From the NCBI RefSeq assembly GCF_001425305.1, contig NZ_LMEE01000001.1, positions 1,619,863-1,683,862 on the forward strand: a DNA stretch of 64,000 nucleotides. The letters are read 5' to 3'. Each line of letters opens with the position of its first letter. The first letter of the stretch is position 1. Shown piece by piece: positions 53,766 through 62,178 of the stretch. Below the pieces are notes generated by a model. It worked only from the letters and a program-made list of their open reading frames with translations. It had not been told where the DNA came from and did not search any database. Made by a program: the position numbers and the translations under genes. Source of the DNA: Phenylobacterium sp. Root1290 (GTDB lineage: Bacteria > Pseudomonadota > Alphaproteobacteria > Caulobacterales > Caulobacteraceae).

Positions 53766-55090
53766 GCCACGACCACGACGCTGTCGAAGACTTCGAGCTG
53801 ACGCCGCGGACGGCGCCGGCTGACGCGCGCGGCGTGGACATCGTCACCTTCGGCTGCCGCCTCAACGCCTATGAGAGCGAGGTCATCCGCGCCCGCGCGG
53901 CGGAGGACGGGCTCGAAAACGCGATCGTCTTCAACACCTGCGCGGTGACCAATGAGGCCGTGCGCCAGGCGCGTCAGGCGATCCGCAAGGCGCGGCGCGA
54001 GAATCCTGACGCCAAGCTGATCGTCACCGGCTGCGCAGCCCAGATCGACCCGGCCGCCTTTGCGGCGATGGACGAGGTCGACCTCGTGCTCGGGAACGCC
54101 GAGAAGTCCCAGGCCGGCGCCTATGCCGACCAGGTTCCCGAGGGCAAGGTCCGCGTCAACGACATCATGAGCGTGCGTGAGACCGCAGGTCATCTGATCG
54201 ACGGGCTGAAGGATCGCGCCCGGGCCTATGTCGAGGTCCAGAACGGCTGCGATCACCGCTGCACCTTCTGCATCATTCCCTATGGCCGCGGGAACTCGCG
54301 CTCCGCCGCCGCCGGCGAGGTGGTCGAGCAGGTCCGCAAGCTGGCCGCCCAGGGCTATCAGGAAGTGGTGCTGACCGGCGTCGACGTGACCAGCTGGGGC
54401 GCCGACCTGCCGGGCCAGCCGACCCTGGGCCAACTGGTCGCGCGGATCCTGAAGCTGGTCCCCGATCTGCCGCGCCTGCGGCTGTCCTCGATCGACGCCG
54501 CCGAGATCGATCCGGACCTGATGCGCTGCCTGGCCGAGGACGCCCGGCTGATGCCCTACCTGCACCTGTCGCTGCAGGCCGGCGACGACATGATCCTCAA
54601 GCGCATGAAGCGCCGCCACAGCCGCGCCGACGCCCTGAAGCTGGTCGCCGACGTGCGGGCGGTGCGGCCCGACACGGCCTTCGGCGCCGACCTGATCGCC
54701 GGCTTCCCGACCGAGACCGAGGAGATGTTCGAGAACACCCTGGCGCTGGTCGAGGAGGCGGGTCTGTCCTTCCTGCACGTCTTCCCGTTCAGTCCGCGGC
54801 CCGGCACGCCCGCGGCGCGGATGCCCCAGCTACAGCGCCCGGTGATCAAGGACCGCGCCGCCCGTCTGCGCGCGGCCGGCGAAGCGGCGCTGGTCCGGCA
54901 CCTGGAGCGTCAGGTCGGCCGCACCCTGATGGGCCTGGTCGAGCGCCCCGGCGTGGCGCGGGCCGAGGATTTCACCGAGATCGCCTTCGAGGGCGAGGCC
55001 CAGGTGGGCGGCGTCGTTTCGTTCTTCGTCACTGGGGTCGGCAGCGGCAAGGTGCTCGCCCGCAACGCTGTCGCCGCGGACGTCGCCTGA
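53762..55090 (+). CDS. mtaB: tRNA (N6-threonylcarbamoyladenosine-37) methylthiotransferase MtaB
   Basis: Radical SAM enzyme that adds a methylthio group to ct6A/t6A37 of tRNAs, 442 residues from GTG at 53762, which overlaps the dapF stop. The N-terminal UPF0004 domain shows TFGCRLNAYES, FNTCAVTNEAV and TGCAAQID, the three ligands of the second cluster; the radical SAM triad is NGCDHRCTFCIIPYGRG. LHLSLQAGDDMILKRMKRRH is typical of MtaB and RimO relatives; the overall pattern fits MtaB best. Confidence 0.93.
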   Translation: MSHDHDAVEDFELTPRTAPADARGVDIVTFGCRLNAYESEVIRARAAEDGLENAIVFNTCAVTNEAVRQARQAIRKARRENPDAKLIVTGCAAQIDPAAFAAMDEVDLVLGNAEKSQAGAYADQVPEGKVRVNDIMSVRETAGHLIDGLKDRARAYVEVQNGCDHRCTFCIIPYGRGNSRSAAAGEVVEQVRKLAAQGYQEVVLTGVDVTSWGADLPGQPTLGQLVARILKLVPDLPRLRLSSIDAAEIDPDLMRCLAEDARLMPYLHLSLQAGDDMILKRMKRRHSRADALKLVADVRAVRPDTAFGADLIAGFPTETEEMFENTLALVEEAGLSFLHVFPFSPRPGTPAARMPQLQRPVIKDRAARLRAAGEAALVRHLERQVGRTLMGLVERPGVARAEDFTEIAFEGEAQVGGVVSFFVTGVGSGKVLARNAVAADVA

Positions 55091-55209
55091 GCCGGCGCCC
55101 GCTATGCGGGTTTATGATGCAACTGTTGCGAGAATCTGCTGGTCGGTTTGCGTGAAGTCTCGGAGGGTCCCGGCCGCTGGAAAGGCCAGCGAGATCCTCA
55201 GGAGACGTC

Positions 55210-55731
55210 GTGTTCCGCACATTCCTATTGTCCGTCGCTCTGGCAGCGTCGGTCGCGGCAATCAGCTCGCCCGCCGCCGCTGCAATCAAACAGATCGATT
55301 TCACCGTGAGCAGCGGAGACTGGCAGCATCTGAACGGGGTGAACGGTCCCTACGGACTTTCGCTGCAGCCGACGCTTTCGGGGAGCTTGCGGTTCGACGA
55401 CACGAAGGCCGACTCCAGCGCGTTCGTTTCGCTGGACTACGTGACCGGTACGCGCGTGTGGACGCTGGCGGACATCGCGGCTAATTCCAGCATCTTCTAT
55501 TCCGGCGGGGCGTTCTCGGCGTTCGCCCTGCATTTCGGAAGCGGCAACCTGCTGGCTTCAAACACCACGGCTTCGGTCGCCGAAGGCCCCAACACCCTAT
55601 ACTGCAACAATTGCGTTTCGATCGGCCCGGTTAGCGCCGTCCCTGAGCCGCAGACCTGGGCCCTGATGATTGCCGGCTTCGGTTTGCTCGGGACCGCCTT
55701 GCGACGGCGCAAGGCCATGCTGGCGTCCTAG
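55210..55731 (+). CDS. PEPxxWA-CTERM exported protein, short
   Basis: A 173-residue exported protein from GTG at 55210, with AGGAGA five bases upstream. It has a signal peptide (LLSVALAASVAAISSPAAA), a beta-rich middle and the C-terminal sorting signal VPEPQTWALMIAGFGLLGTALRRRK. It shares only that signal with the PEP-CTERM protein at 24.5 kb. Two cysteines (LYCNNCVS) form a CxxC near the end. Function unknown; it probably reaches the surface with exopolysaccharide. Confidence 0.88.
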   Translation: MFRTFLLSVALAASVAAISSPAAAAIKQIDFTVSSGDWQHLNGVNGPYGLSLQPTLSGSLRFDDTKADSSAFVSLDYVTGTRVWTLADIAANSSIFYSGGAFSAFALHFGSGNLLASNTTASVAEGPNTLYCNNCVSIGPVSAVPEPQTWALMIAGFGLLGTALRRRKAMLAS

Positions 55732-56360
55732 GAGCCTCCGGGCCGTCCGCGTCCGGGGAAGGCCGGCAGCGTCCAGCCGTAGCGGATGGCCCCGGCGCGG
55801 ATCGAGAAGGCGACGGCGAAGCCGGTGATCCCGGTCCAGACGTCGCGCAGGCCCATCGCGTCGAGCGCCACATAGACCCCCGCGCCGGCCAGGGCGCAGC
55901 TCACATAGATCTCGCGGCGCAGCAGCACGGAGGGCTCATTCGCGAGCACATCGCGAATGATGCCGCCGAAGCAGGCGGTCAGCACGCCCATGACCAGGGC
56001 CGAGAACGGCGGCGCGCCGAGCGACAGCGCCTTGGCCGCCCCCACCACGCTGTAGGCCGCCATGCCCAGGGCGTCGAACCACAAGAGCACCTTCATCCGC
56101 GCGTGGCCGGTGCCGAACACCCAAACCGCCAGGGCCGCAGCCACGCAGACGATCAGGTAGTCGGGCCTGCCGACCCAGAAGACCGGCGCGTCGAGCAGCA
56201 GGTCGCGCAGGGTCCCGCCGCCGACCCCGGTCACCGCCGCGAAGAAGGCGAAGGTGACGAAGTCATGCTTGCGCTGGGCGGCGGCCAGGGCCCCGGTCGC
56301 GCCGAAAACGGCGACTGCTGCGTAGTCGAACCAGGTGAAGGCGGCGGCGAGAGCGTCCAT
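55728..56360 (-). CDS. UPF0126 membrane protein (TRIC-like, YicG family)
   Basis: A 210-residue inner-membrane protein with about six or seven helices. The two-fold repeat shows a GGGTLRDLLL motif early and GGIIRDVL late, the internal duplication typical of YicG/UPF0126 proteins and of the trimeric intracellular cation channel fold. Members have been linked to cation or small-molecule permeation, but the true substrate here is unknown. Its stop overlaps the PEP-CTERM gene stop by four bases on the other strand. ftsY is divergent. Confidence 0.9.
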   Translation of the reverse strand: MDALAAAFTWFDYAAVAVFGATGALAAAQRKHDFVTFAFFAAVTGVGGGTLRDLLLDAPVFWVGRPDYLIVCVAAALAVWVFGTGHARMKVLLWFDALGMAAYSVVGAAKALSLGAPPFSALVMGVLTACFGGIIRDVLANEPSVLLRREIYVSCALAGAGVYVALDAMGLRDVWTGITGFAVAFSIRAGAIRYGWTLPAFPGRGRPGGS

Positions 56361-56407
56361 GCCTGCATCCTCTATCGCGCAACCCTTTGACGAGCTAGAA
56401 GCGGGCC

Positions 56408-57343
56408 ATGACCGAACCGAAGAAGGGCTGGTTCCAACGTCTCACCGCCGGGCTGTCGCGCTCGTCGAAGCAGATGACGGAACAGGTGGTCTCCACCTTC
56501 ACCAAGCAGCCGCTGGACCAGGCCAAGCTCGACGAGCTTGAAGAGATGCTGATCGAGGCCGATCTCGGCCCGCATTCGGCTGCGCGCATCACGAAACGCT
56601 TTGCGGACGAGAAGTTCGGCAAGAGCGTCGATGAGCAGGAAATCAAGGAAGCCCTCGCCGAAGCCATCGGCGCGGAGCTGGAAAGCCGTGAAGGCGAGTT
56701 CGCGCCGCTGTCGGGGCCGCGCCCCTATGTGGTGATGTTCATCGGCGTCAACGGCTCGGGCAAGACCACCACGTTGGGGAAGATCGCCGCCGACCTGGTC
56801 GGGCGCGGCGCCAAGGTGCTGGTCGTCGCCGGCGATACGTTCCGCGCCGCGGCGGTCGAGCAGCTGAAGGTCTGGGCCGAGCGCTCGGGCGCCGACTTCA
56901 TGTCGCGGCCGACCGGATCGGACGCGGCGGGCCTGGCCTTCGACGCGATCGAGCGGGCCAAGGCCGAGGGCTATGACGTCGTGCTGATCGACACCGCCGG
57001 CCGCCTGCAGAACAAGCAGGGCCTGATGGATGAGCTCCTGAAGGTCATCCGCGTGGTCAAGAAGGTCGAGCCGGACGCACCTCACGAAACCCTGCTGGTG
57101 CTGGACGCCACGGTGGGCCGCAACGCCCTTGCCCAGGAGAACATCTTCGGCAACCAGATCGGCGTGTCGGGCATCGTCATGACCAAGCTGGACGGCACGG
57201 CCCGCGGCGGCGTGCTGGTGCCGGTGGCCCAGGCCTCCGACTCGCCCATCAAGCTCATCGGCGTCGGCGAGGGGATTGAGGATCTCCAGCCTTTCAAGGC
57301 CCGAGCCTTCGCCCGCACCCTCGTTGGCCTGGAAGACGCATGA
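56408..57343 (+). CDS. ftsY: Signal recognition particle receptor FtsY
   Basis: GTPase receptor that docks the SRP-ribosome complex at the membrane, 311 residues. The acidic N-terminal A domain is very short. The NG domain has the P-loop GVNGSGKTTT at 113-122, DTFRAAAVEQLKVW, LIDTAGRLQNK and the guanine-binding TKLDGTARGG. It pairs with Ffh encoded at 33.7 kb. Its stop overlaps the yciB start (ATGA). Confidence 0.97.
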   Translation: MTEPKKGWFQRLTAGLSRSSKQMTEQVVSTFTKQPLDQAKLDELEEMLIEADLGPHSAARITKRFADEKFGKSVDEQEIKEALAEAIGAELESREGEFAPLSGPRPYVVMFIGVNGSGKTTTLGKIAADLVGRGAKVLVVAGDTFRAAAVEQLKVWAERSGADFMSRPTGSDAAGLAFDAIERAKAEGYDVVLIDTAGRLQNKQGLMDELLKVIRVVKKVEPDAPHETLLVLDATVGRNALAQENIFGNQIGVSGIVMTKLDGTARGGVLVPVAQASDSPIKLIGVGEGIEDLQPFKARAFARTLVGLEDA

Positions 57344-57948
57344 AGCTCTCCCCTAACGCTCGCAAGTGGGTGCGCGGCGTCGTCGACTACGGCGGCCTGG
57401 TCGCCTTCCTGATCGGCTTCTTCATCAACCGGAACGGCGGCCTCACCTCGCAGGAGGCGCTGGTCCTGGCGACCTGGTGGCTGGTCGGCGGCTCCGCCCT
57501 CGGCCTTGTCGTCGGCCTGGTGTTCGAAAAGCGCATCGCGCCGTTCCCGCTGATCGCCGGCGGCGCGGCCCTGCTGTTCGGCGGCCTGACGCTGTTCTTC
57601 CACGACGTCCGCTTCGTGAAGATGAAGCCGACGGTGATGAACACCCTGTTCGGGATCGTCCTGCTGGGCGGAATGGTCCTGCGCAAGAACCCGCTGAAGC
57701 TGCTGCTGGGCGATGCGATGAAGATGCCCGACGAAGGCTGGCGCAAGCTGACCCTCAACTACGGCCTGTTCTTCCTGGCCCTGGCGGCGCTGAACGAGGT
57801 GGTCTGGCGGACCCAGCCGGACGACATCTGGGTGGTGTTCCGGTTCCCCGGCCTGTTGATCCTGTCGGTGCTGTTCTCGTTCGCGCAAGTGCCGCTGATG
57901 ATGAAGTACGCCAAGACCGACGAGCCGCCGCCGCCGCACGTCGAGTAG
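57340..57948 (+). CDS. yciB: Inner-membrane spanning protein YciB (septation protein A)
   Basis: A 202-residue inner-membrane protein of the YciB/IspA septation family with about five helices. Family motifs are RKWVRGVVDYGGLVAFLIGFF near the start, TVMNTLFGIVLLGGMV, and LNEVVWRTQPDDIWVVFRFPGL in order. It acts with cell envelope and division proteins, though its molecular role is debated. The start overlaps the ftsY stop; a GC hairpin follows the gene. Confidence 0.93.
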   Translation: MKLSPNARKWVRGVVDYGGLVAFLIGFFINRNGGLTSQEALVLATWWLVGGSALGLVVGLVFEKRIAPFPLIAGGAALLFGGLTLFFHDVRFVKMKPTVMNTLFGIVLLGGMVLRKNPLKLLLGDAMKMPDEGWRKLTLNYGLFFLALAALNEVVWRTQPDDIWVVFRFPGLLILSVLFSFAQVPLMMKYAKTDEPPPPHVE

Positions 57949-57968
57949 CTCGCGGAACGATGATTTCC

Positions 57969-57985
57969 GGGCGCCCCTGGCGCCC
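57969..57985. terminator. Hairpin after yciB
   Basis: GGGCGCC and GGCGCCC flank CCT, 20 bases after the yciB stop. The stem is 7 pairs and GC only, and no T tract follows. It is a modest terminator candidate. Confidence 0.45.
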
Positions 57986-58070
57986 GCACCGTCCACTGAC
58001 CATCTGTCGTCAAACCGACACCGTAGCCCGGTAGCGTCCGGGGCGTGTCGACAGGCGGGGGTGGAACCGG

Positions 58071-58652
58071 ATGGCCAAGTCGAAGTCCCACGACAAGGTG
58101 AAGAAGGGCCTGCCGGCCCTGGACAAGTCGCCCAGCCATCTGCTGCACCGGGCGCTGCAACTGGCATTGGACATCTATGCGGCCGAGCAGGGCGACGGCG
58201 GGGTCACCCAGCGCCAGTACGCCGTGCTTGCGGCCGTCGAGGCCTATGAGGGCCTGACCCAGACCGACCTAGTCCGGATCACCGGCATCGACCGCTCGAC
58301 CCTGGCCGACATGGTCGCGCGGATGATCGTGAAGGGCCTGCTGGAGCGCCAGCGCTCGGTCTCCGACGCCCGCGCCAACGCCGTCAGCCTCACCGAGGCC
58401 GGGCGGGTCGCGCTGGCAGAGGCCAAGCCGCGGATGGCGGCGGCTGACGCGCGGCTGCTGCGGCTGCTCTCGACCTCAAAGCGCGAGGCCCTGACCGCGG
58501 CGCTGCGCGACCTGATCCGCGCCAGCGACGAGGCCGCGGCGGTTCCCGTCCCGATCGCGGCGGCCAAGAAGCCGAAGGCCGACAAGCCGAAGAAGGCCAA
58601 GGCCGACAAGGCGGACAAGCCGAAGAAAAAGAAGCTGAAGAAGGCGGCCTGA
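58071..58652 (+). CDS. MarR regulator with lysine-rich tail
   Basis: A 193-residue protein. The MarR winged helix is in residues 15-145 (VTQRQYAVLAAVEAYEGLTQTDLVRITGIDRSTLADMVARM in pieces). The last 30 residues contain 15 lysines (AAKKPKADKPKKAKADK and more), like the tails of histone H1-type proteins, which would add nonspecific DNA affinity. A short lysine-rich N-terminus (KSKSHDKVKKG) is also present. The tail is the notable feature; DNA target unknown. Confidence 0.88.
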   Translation: MAKSKSHDKVKKGLPALDKSPSHLLHRALQLALDIYAAEQGDGGVTQRQYAVLAAVEAYEGLTQTDLVRITGIDRSTLADMVARMIVKGLLERQRSVSDARANAVSLTEAGRVALAEAKPRMAAADARLLRLLSTSKREALTAALRDLIRASDEAAAVPVPIAAAKKPKADKPKKAKADKADKPKKKKLKKAA

Positions 58653-58661
58653 GGGCCGCCG

Positions 58662-58904
58662 CTAGACCCGGATGTCCAGAAGCGAGCCCGGACGCAGGAT
58701 CTTCTGCGGCGGCTCGTCGGGCAGCGCGGCGGGCATACGGTGCGCCGGGGCGGCTGGCGCCTGAGCCTGAACTTGGGCCTGGGCGGCGGCGGGTCGGCCC
58801 ATCGCCGCTTCGAAGAACGCCCGCTGGGCCGGATTGCGGACCGGGGCCGTGGCCTGGGGCTGCGGCTGCGGGGTCGGGAAGATCGGCGGTCGGATCGTGC
58901 TCAC
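58662..58904 (-). CDS. Small proline/glutamine-rich protein of unknown function
   Basis: An 80-residue protein with many Pro, Gln and Ala residues (MSTIRPPIFPTPQPQPQAT start, then AAAQAQVQAQAPAAPAH) and the conserved-looking end LRPGSLLDIRV. It has no membrane segment. Upstream, 58921-58970 carries two TTAA-type motifs that resemble CtrA sites, so it could be cell-cycle controlled. Small size and low complexity limit the call. Confidence 0.55.
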   Translation of the reverse strand: MSTIRPPIFPTPQPQPQATAPVRNPAQRAFFEAAMGRPAAAQAQVQAQAPAAPAHRMPAALPDEPPQKILRPGSLLDIRV

Positions 58905-58920
58905 GGCGCAGGCTTTATGG

Positions 58921-58970
58921 TTAACGGAACCTTCGCGACCGTTCGCTGCGTCGTCTCAAGGTTTGGTTAA
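58921..58970. promoter_or_regulatory. CtrA-like sites upstream of the small gene
   Basis: On the minus strand, TTAACCAAACCTTGA (58956-58970) is TTAA-N7-TTGA, one base from the CtrA pattern TTAA-N7-TTAA. A second TTAA-N7-TTCG on the plus strand starts at 58921. They lie 17-66 bases before the start of the 80-residue gene, in an otherwise plain gap. Confidence 0.4.
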
Positions 58971-59023
58971 CGCGGGGCTTCCCTTGGAGCGTGTTCGAGC
59001 GGCGAAACCGCCGACGCTTTCGC

Positions 59024-59539
59024 CTAGCGCGCCTTGGCCAGAAGTTCGCGGGCCTTCTCGGCGGTGAGCGGGCCGGTGTGCTTGGCCAGGATCACGCCGC
59101 CGGGGCCGACCAGATAGGTCTCCGGCACGCCGGTGACGCCGAGGTCGATGCCGGCGCGGCCGTCACGGTCCACCAGCCGCTCGGCATAGGGATCGCCCAG
59201 GCGGCCGAGGAAGGCCTTGGTGTTCTCCGGCGCGTCCTTGTAGGCGACGCCGACCACCCGAACGCCCTGCTTTTTCAGGTCGACCAGCACCGGATGCTCG
59301 ATCTCGCACGGGGCGCACCAGGAGGCGAAGATGTTGACCAGCACCGGCGCCGGCTCGGCGGCGTCGTGCAGCCGCACGGGGCGGCCGGTGTCGAGGGTCG
59401 GCAGGGTCAGGTCCGGCAGCGGCTTGCCGACCAATGCGTCGGGCTGGACCTGCGGATCGCGCTTGAGCGCATAGAGGCCGAACAGCAGGCCCAGCGCCAG
59501 CAGGGCGGCCAGCGGCAGGAACGCGAGGGTGCGGTTCAC
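59024..59539 (-). CDS. ccmG: Thiol:disulfide interchange protein DsbE/CcmG
   Basis: Membrane-anchored thioredoxin-like protein that keeps apocytochrome c reduced for heme attachment. It is 171 residues from the GTG at 59539. A single anchor helix (about 5-23) is followed by a thioredoxin domain with the active-site Cys75 and Cys78 in FASWCAPCEIEHP and the cis-proline in GVTGVPETYLV. The start overlaps the ccmD stop (GTGA). Confidence 0.95.
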   Translation of the reverse strand: MNRTLAFLPLAALLALGLLFGLYALKRDPQVQPDALVGKPLPDLTLPTLDTGRPVRLHDAAEPAPVLVNIFASWCAPCEIEHPVLVDLKKQGVRVVGVAYKDAPENTKAFLGRLGDPYAERLVDRDGRAGIDLGVTGVPETYLVGPGGVILAKHTGPLTAEKARELLAKAR

Positions 59540-59679
59540 TTGCCGTCCTTCTCCGCCCGCCGCCGCCAGACGCGGGACTGGCGCAGGGTGAAGACGATCA
59601 TGCCTAGGAAGGTGAGGGCGGTCAGGCCGTAGGCGGGCCACACGAAGACCGCGTACTTGCCGGCGTCGAGGTCGAGCAT
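59536..59679 (-). CDS. ccmD: Heme exporter protein CcmD
   Basis: A 47-residue small membrane protein: LDLDAGKYAVFVWPAYGLT followed by ALTFLGMIVFTLRQ and a charged WRRRAEKDGK tail. This is the standard CcmD layout of one membrane helix and a basic cytoplasmic end. CcmD releases holo-CcmE from the CcmABC transporter. It starts four bases after the ccmC stop, and its own stop overlaps the ccmG start. It is easily missed because of its length. Confidence 0.9.
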   Translation of the reverse strand: MLDLDAGKYAVFVWPAYGLTALTFLGMIVFTLRQSRVWRRRAEKDGK

Positions 59680-59683
59680 CGGA

Positions 59684-60412
59684 TTATCCTCTCGCCGCGC
59701 GCAGAGCCGCGGCCTCGGCCCGGCGGCGCCAGACCTGGGCGCGGATCCCGACCAGCCACAGCGAGCCGAAGGCCGACATGTAGGCCAGGCCCATCAGCAG
59801 CAGCGGCCAGAGATAGTCGTTGGTCATCGACGGACCGTCGGCGCGGAACACCGAGGCGCCCTGGTGCAGCGTGTTCCACCAGTCGACCGAGAACTTGATC
59901 ACCGGCAGATTGACCGCCCCGACCAGGGCCAGGATCGCGCAGGCGCGGGCGGCCTTGGTCTCGTCGTCGAGCGAGGCGCGCAGGGCCATGTAGGCCAGGT
60001 AGACCAGGAACAGCACCAGGACCGAGGTCATCCGCGCGTCCCACTGCCACCAGGTGCCCCACATCGGCCGGCCCCAGAGCGAGCCGGTGAACAGCGCCAT
60101 GAAGGTGAAAGCCGCGCCCAGCGGGGCGGCGGCTCTCGCCGCGGCGTCGGCCAGGGCGTGACGGAAGACCAGGGCCAGGAAGCTCGCCACCGCCAGGCAG
60201 GCATAGACGAACATGCTCATCCAGGAGGCGGGCACGTGGATGAACATCAGCCGGACGGTGTCGCCCTGCTGGTAGTCCTCGGGGGCGGTGAAGCCCAGCC
60301 ACAGGCCGGCCAGCGCCAGGACGAGCGCAATGGCCCCGAACATCGGGGCGGCCCAGCGGGAAAAGGCCATGAACCGCTCGGGATTCGACAGAAAGGCCGG
60401 CGCCGGGATCAT
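59684..60412 (-). CDS. ccmC: Heme exporter protein CcmC
   Basis: Six-helix membrane protein that presents heme to the chaperone CcmE, 242 residues. The tryptophan-rich WWQWD motif is in GTWWQWDARMTS, and the conserved periplasmic histidines are in FIHVPASWMS and WNTLHQGAS. The start overlaps the stop of the ASCH-like gene (ATGA). ccmA and ccmB are 1.8 kb away in a second block, and ccmE, ccmF and ccmH are not in the window. Confidence 0.96.
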   Translation of the reverse strand: MIPAPAFLSNPERFMAFSRWAAPMFGAIALVLALAGLWLGFTAPEDYQQGDTVRLMFIHVPASWMSMFVYACLAVASFLALVFRHALADAAARAAAPLGAAFTFMALFTGSLWGRPMWGTWWQWDARMTSVLVLFLVYLAYMALRASLDDETKAARACAILALVGAVNLPVIKFSVDWWNTLHQGASVFRADGPSMTNDYLWPLLLMGLAYMSAFGSLWLVGIRAQVWRRRAEAAALRAARG

Positions 60413-60999
60413 GCCTGCGGCTTAGCGTCGGGCGACCTTGCCTGCAAGCGGCGCGTGCGCACAGCCTCGCCGCGGGGCGAGAGCCGGTAGCCGACCTCGA
60501 GGCTCTCGGTCAGGCCAAGGGCCTTGAGTTTGCGCACGTCGGTCTTGAACGGCGCGGTGTCGCGGCGAAGGCGGGCGGCGAGGTCCGGCGCCCGCACACC
60601 AGGGTTGGCGGCGATCAGGTCCAGCACCACCGCGGTCCAGGGCGCGCGGGCGTCCAGCCGGGCCAGTTGCGCCTCAACCTCGGTCAGCGCCGCCTCAGAG
60701 ACGTCCAGCCGCAAGGCCTTGCGGGGATCCTCGCCGGTCCGCCGAAAGGCGATGCGGTGGATCGGGGCCTCGCCCTCCAACGCGGCCAGCGCCGCCGCGC
60801 GCGAGGCGTAGCCCGCGCGGATGGCGTCGGCGTCGGTGACGGCCTCGGCCGCGATGATCGCGACCTCGTCGATCGCCAGCAGTCCGGCGGGCGTATGCAG
60901 CGTTCCGCCCGCCTTGACGGTCGGTTTGCGCCATCGGCGAAAGGCCAGATCGACCTTGCCCTCCGCGATGGCCTTCAGGACGGGCGCCTTGAACAGCAT
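60409..60999 (-). CDS. ASCH-like plus winged-helix protein of unknown function
   Basis: A 196-residue protein. The N-terminus (LFKAPVLKAIAEGKVDLAFRRWRKPTVKAGGTLHTPAGLLAIDEV over 1-47, in parts) has the spacing of ASCH-type RNA-binding domains. The C-terminal third (APWTAVVLDLIAANPGVRAPDLAARL then FKTDVRKLKALGLTESLEVGYRLS) looks like a winged helix. It is coupled to ccmC by an ATGA overlap. The domain calls are by eye; the role in this operon is unknown. Confidence 0.7.
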   Translation of the reverse strand: MLFKAPVLKAIAEGKVDLAFRRWRKPTVKAGGTLHTPAGLLAIDEVAIIAAEAVTDADAIRAGYASRAAALAALEGEAPIHRIAFRRTGEDPRKALRLDVSEAALTEVEAQLARLDARAPWTAVVLDLIAANPGVRAPDLAARLRRDTAPFKTDVRKLKALGLTESLEVGYRLSPRGEAVRTRRLQARSPDAKPQA

Positions 61000-61027
61000 C
61001 GCCCGTCCCTTTTAGCACAGGAGCGGC

Positions 61028-61537
61028 CTATTCGCCGTGGCCCATGGGTCCGGGGCCGCGTCCACGATGACCGCCCTTGCCCCCGTCGCCCTTGCCGTGG
61101 CCGCGCGGGGCCATGGCGTCGAACGCCTTCTGCTGGGCTGGGCTCAGCTGCGCGTAGAACCGCTTGGTGGCCGCCACGCGCTGGTCGAAGCGGGCCAGGC
61201 GCTCGGTCATCCGGGCGCGCTGGGCGTCGAGGCGTTGGGGCGTCGTCATCGCGCCGACGGCGGCGCGGTCGGCGCGGGCCGGGCGCGCGGCGGGCTTGCC
61301 GGTGTCGAGAAAGGCCTTCAGGGCCGGCTCCTGGTCAGGGCGAAGCTGCAACGCCGCGCGCAGGTGCTCGGCTCGGCGGGCGGCCATCGCCTCGGGGTCG
61401 GGACGGCGCCACTCGCCGCGCCCGTCGCGCGGCTGGCTCGGCGCGGCCGGGGGCGGCGGCTGCTGGGCGGCGCTGGCGGTGGCCCCGACCAGCAGCACGC
61501 CGCCGATCGCCCAGGGCGCAAGTTTGGTGAAGTTCAT
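61028..61537 (-). CDS. Periplasmic Spy/CpxP-like protein
   Basis: A 169-residue exported protein from the ATG at 61537. The signal peptide is MNFTKLAPWAIGGVLLVGATASA; a proline-rich stretch follows, and the body is helical with two LTxxQ-type motifs (LRPDQEPALKAFL and LSPAQQKAFDAMA). The C-terminus is rich in Gly, His, Lys and Arg (HGKGDGGKGGHRGRG), which might bind metal. Spy/CpxP proteins are chaperones of the envelope stress response. It is 29 bases downstream of the 60999 gene start, on the same strand, so may lead that run. Confidence 0.82.
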   Translation of the reverse strand: MNFTKLAPWAIGGVLLVGATASAAQQPPPPAAPSQPRDGRGEWRRPDPEAMAARRAEHLRAALQLRPDQEPALKAFLDTGKPAARPARADRAAVGAMTTPQRLDAQRARMTERLARFDQRVAATKRFYAQLSPAQQKAFDAMAPRGHGKGDGGKGGHRGRGPGPMGHGE

Positions 61538-61705
61538 CGGTCTGTTGCTCCAGTAACTGCCCCTCATCCGTTCAACGGTGGTGTTCGCAGAGTCCGTCGC
61601 TGGCATGTTGGCTTTCGTCGACACAGGTGAAGCTGCGTCAGTAGTTTCGATTACACGCCTCTTGGTTTTCGGGCGCCCTCGCCCGGCGCAACAAGGAGAC
61701 TGAAC

Positions 61706-62164
61706 ATGCGCATCATCCTCGCGGCCCTGGCCATGACCTGCGTGCTCGGCGCGGGGTCGGGCGCCCTGGCGGCGGATCTCGATCCCATCGCGGTGCAGCG
61801 CATCGAGGCGACGGCCTACGACTATGTGGACGGCCAGCTGGAAGGCGACGCGGCCCGCGTCGCGCGCTCGCTGCACCCCGATCTCGCCAAGCGGGCGGTG
61901 AAGCCGAACCCGGACGAGGAGCTGGGCCTGAGACGGATGAGCAAGGAGGAGCTGGTCGACCTGACTCGCCGCGGCGTCCTGAAGACTCCGCGCGAGAACT
62001 GGGACCGGCAGGTCAGGGTCTTGGACATCGCCGGCGACGTCGCTGTCGCCCGCGTCGAGACGCCCTGGTTCGTGGACTACTTCCACCTCGGCCGGTTCGG
62101 CGACCGCTGGGTGATCGTCAACGCCATGTGGCAGCCCAAGCCGCAGCCGGCGGTGACCGACTAG
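61706..62164 (+). CDS. Exported NTF2-like (lumazine-binding type) protein
   Basis: A 152-residue exported protein with a signal peptide (MRIILAALAMTCVLGAGSGALA) and an NTF2-like domain: IEATAYDYVDGQLEGDAARVARSLHPDLAKR, ending in VDYFHLGRFGDRWVIVNAMWQPKP. This is the putative lumazine-binding PF12893-like pattern. Function unknown. It is divergent from the Spy-like gene and convergent with ccmB. Confidence 0.82.
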   Translation: MRIILAALAMTCVLGAGSGALAADLDPIAVQRIEATAYDYVDGQLEGDAARVARSLHPDLAKRAVKPNPDEELGLRRMSKEELVDLTRRGVLKTPRENWDRQVRVLDIAGDVAVARVETPWFVDYFHLGRFGDRWVIVNAMWQPKPQPAVTD

Positions 62165-62178
62165 CGCGCGGCGAAGGG

